Shown piece by piece: positions 62,581 to 64,000 of a stretch of DNA of 64,000 nt. A program made the translations under genes and the position numbers. Within the stretch, counting starts at the first letter, position 1; each line of letters opens with the position of its first letter. Below the pieces are notes generated by a model that saw only the letters and a program-made list of their open reading frames with translations, did no database searches and was not told the origin of the DNA. Source of the DNA: Amylostereum areolatum (lineage: Eukaryota; Basidiomycota; Agaricomycetes; Russulales; Stereaceae). Where the stretch lies: contig SAXG01000121.1 of the NCBI GenBank assembly GCA_012932865.1, positions 18,596 through 82,595 on the forward strand, given 5' to 3'.

Positions 62581-64000
62581 CTCATGCACATGGAGCCCGT
62601 GCCGATCGACGTACGTATCGGCGTCTTGCTCTCACTGAACGAACTGGACACCCAGCGCTCAGATCCGGTGGTTGACGGAAAGGTGGCCAGGAACCATGGG
62701 CACGCAGGCCTTGCGCTGACGCGGTTGTTACGGCCCATTCCTCCACTTTCATCTGCCCCCCTCCCCCCCTCAGATCATGTCCAGATGTCCGCAACCAACC
62801 CTGCGACGCATGGCCATCGTCCAAGCTCCCAATCCCTCCATCGTCATCCCCCTCGCCGCGCCCCCGATCCTTTCCGCCCACCCGAACGTGCCCTCCTCGC
62901 CCTCAATCGACGCCTTCGCACCCCCAAGAAATACAGCATACATAGTAAGTATACTGCGGAACCCTCGCCTCGCCCGGATCGTGCGCCCTACCAAGTAAGT
63001 ACAGCGTGCCGGTCGCCCATGTTCCCAACGTGCCGCGCTTCGCTGACCGATGGATCTCCATCTCCAGCGTCCGCGCGCGCGCCCTTCGCCCTCCCGACTT
63101 CTCGGAAAGTGCCACGATCCCTACTTACTTGTCTAATAATATCCCCGTCCGAAGATCCCTTAGAAGCGCGCTCCCGAGCTCGCCGCCGCGCGGCGCCACG
63201 GTGCCACAATCCCCCGCCATACTTAAGTATGTGTGCTCGGCCCACCCCCACCCCGGGCACTCCTTACCGGGCGCGTTGTCTGGCGCACGGACGGCCGAAA
63301 GAACGTGCGTAATGCCCCAGCGCCGCCCGCGACGGCGTATGCGGGAGCACCGGGTCTCGTCTCCCACGGCTCACGAACAAGGCGCCGACCGCTGAGATCT
63401 GAGAGACGGTGTGTCGGTCGTGCGACCTCCTTGAAGCTGGAAGCGTGATGTCCGCCTGGGAGAATCGAAACGATGCACGCGGGTTCGGGTGCGTGCAGAC
63501 GTACATAACATACTTATGACCAAACGCGCCTTCCACGCGGCGCCGCGCATTCGCAGCGCGTCCGAGTCCGAGTCCGAGGTCGAGTTCGAGTGCATAAGTA
63601 ATACGAATAGCATACCGATCGCGGACCCGTGCCCGTGCCCGCCACGCCCTCACGTCCCGCACCCAAAAAGAAAAGCGGAAAACGTCGTGAAATAAAAAAC
63701 GTACAAGTAAAAAGGGGAGAAAGACACGGGGCGACCGCGCCGAGACTGCACCGTCCGAAGGTATACCGACGGCAGAGCGAGAGGAGGGACGCAGGGAGAG
63801 GAGGGACGCAGGGAGAGGAGGGACGCAGGGAGCGAAGGGAGCGAAGGGAACGAAGGGAGCGAAGGGAACGAAGGATGGAAGACCCGACGAAAGCAACATG
63901 CGACGAAGAGCGGGGGGGGCGGTCGACGGTCGACGGTCGGAGAAGCGAACTTGGAACGGAAGGCGCGTCGAGTCCTACGAGCGCCATCGCCCGCGGCCTC
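62581..64000. other. Right end of window, no gene firmly supported
   Basis: A plus-strand first exon is possible at 62810-62942 ('MAIVQAPNPSIVIPLAAPP', then a strong GTAAGT donor), but I found no convincing continuation. Remaining frames are low-complexity. Confidence 0.35.
63778..63875 (+). repeat. Purine-rich tandem repeats
   Basis: Three copies of GAGAGGAGGGACGCAGG-like units followed by five GAAGGGA(G/A)C units. They explain the Pro/Phe-rich frames on the minus strand. Confidence 0.85.

Noticed and set aside
62810..62942. First exon of a new plus-strand gene
   Set aside because: Good ATG and GTAAGT donor, but no downstream exon in phase that I could support.

Overview
The window is nuclear DNA from a filamentous basidiomycete, most likely a wood-associated Agaricomycete. 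The grounds are short (about 45-90 nt) GT-AG introns in nearly every gene, a class I-type hydrophobin, a FunK1-type kinase, F-box paralogues, an etherase-like GST, CYP51 plus a many-exon P450, and Ty3/Gypsy chromoviruses. There are no operons. Exon coordinates were worked out by hand from splice signals, reading-frame phase and protein-family expectation.

Layout. 0-7.6 kb: a 5'-truncated hypothetical gene, a WD40-like gene, a hydrophobin with a long GPPPGP-repeat arm, and a small gene with an in-frame stop. 7.8-11.7 kb: a CmcJ/AsaB-type oxidoreductase (with a decayed copy of its last exon) and the sterol 14-alpha-demethylase CYP51, both on the minus strand. 13-22 kb: an F-box gene, a FunK1 kinase with a probable frameshift, and a long basic hypothetical protein. 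24-27 kb: a tandem pair of secreted 10-cysteine proteins with identical exon lengths. 27.5-33.3 kb: two more F-box paralogues flanking a glutathione S-transferase. 33.9-39.2 kb: a decayed CWC15 copy, then a complete 17-exon P450 between two inverted-repeat arms, then tRNA-Ala(AGC). 39.6-39.9 kb: a candidate 43-residue spliced small protein.

40.1-55.3 kb is occupied by two LTR chromoviruses in the same (minus) orientation, 482 bp apart, each with a 5-bp target duplication. The first is nearly intact (LTRs differ at one base in 457; Pol complete with protease, RT, RNase H, integrase and chromodomain). The second is related but broken by several frameshifts. Both carry a 10-nt primer-binding site that matches their own predicted RNA 5' end instead of a tRNA (Tf1/sushi-type self-priming), and both encode a related extra module upstream of Gag. 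In the first element this upstream frame is interrupted by one TAA and has no AUG between the TAA and Gag.

55.9-64 kb holds an unidentified gene, a RluA-type pseudouridine synthase (PUS9/RIB2-like) and CWC15, convergent with each other, plus a decayed copy of the synthase 3' end. These genes have well-conserved exons and splice sites but repeated one- or two-base frame breaks, several at homopolymers. The cause is either consensus error in GC-rich DNA or a decaying duplicate segment. The most noteworthy items are the twin self-priming retroelements with their pre-Gag module, the collagen-like hydrophobin, the secreted-protein pair, the 7-nt microexon in the P450, and the inverted repeat around that P450.
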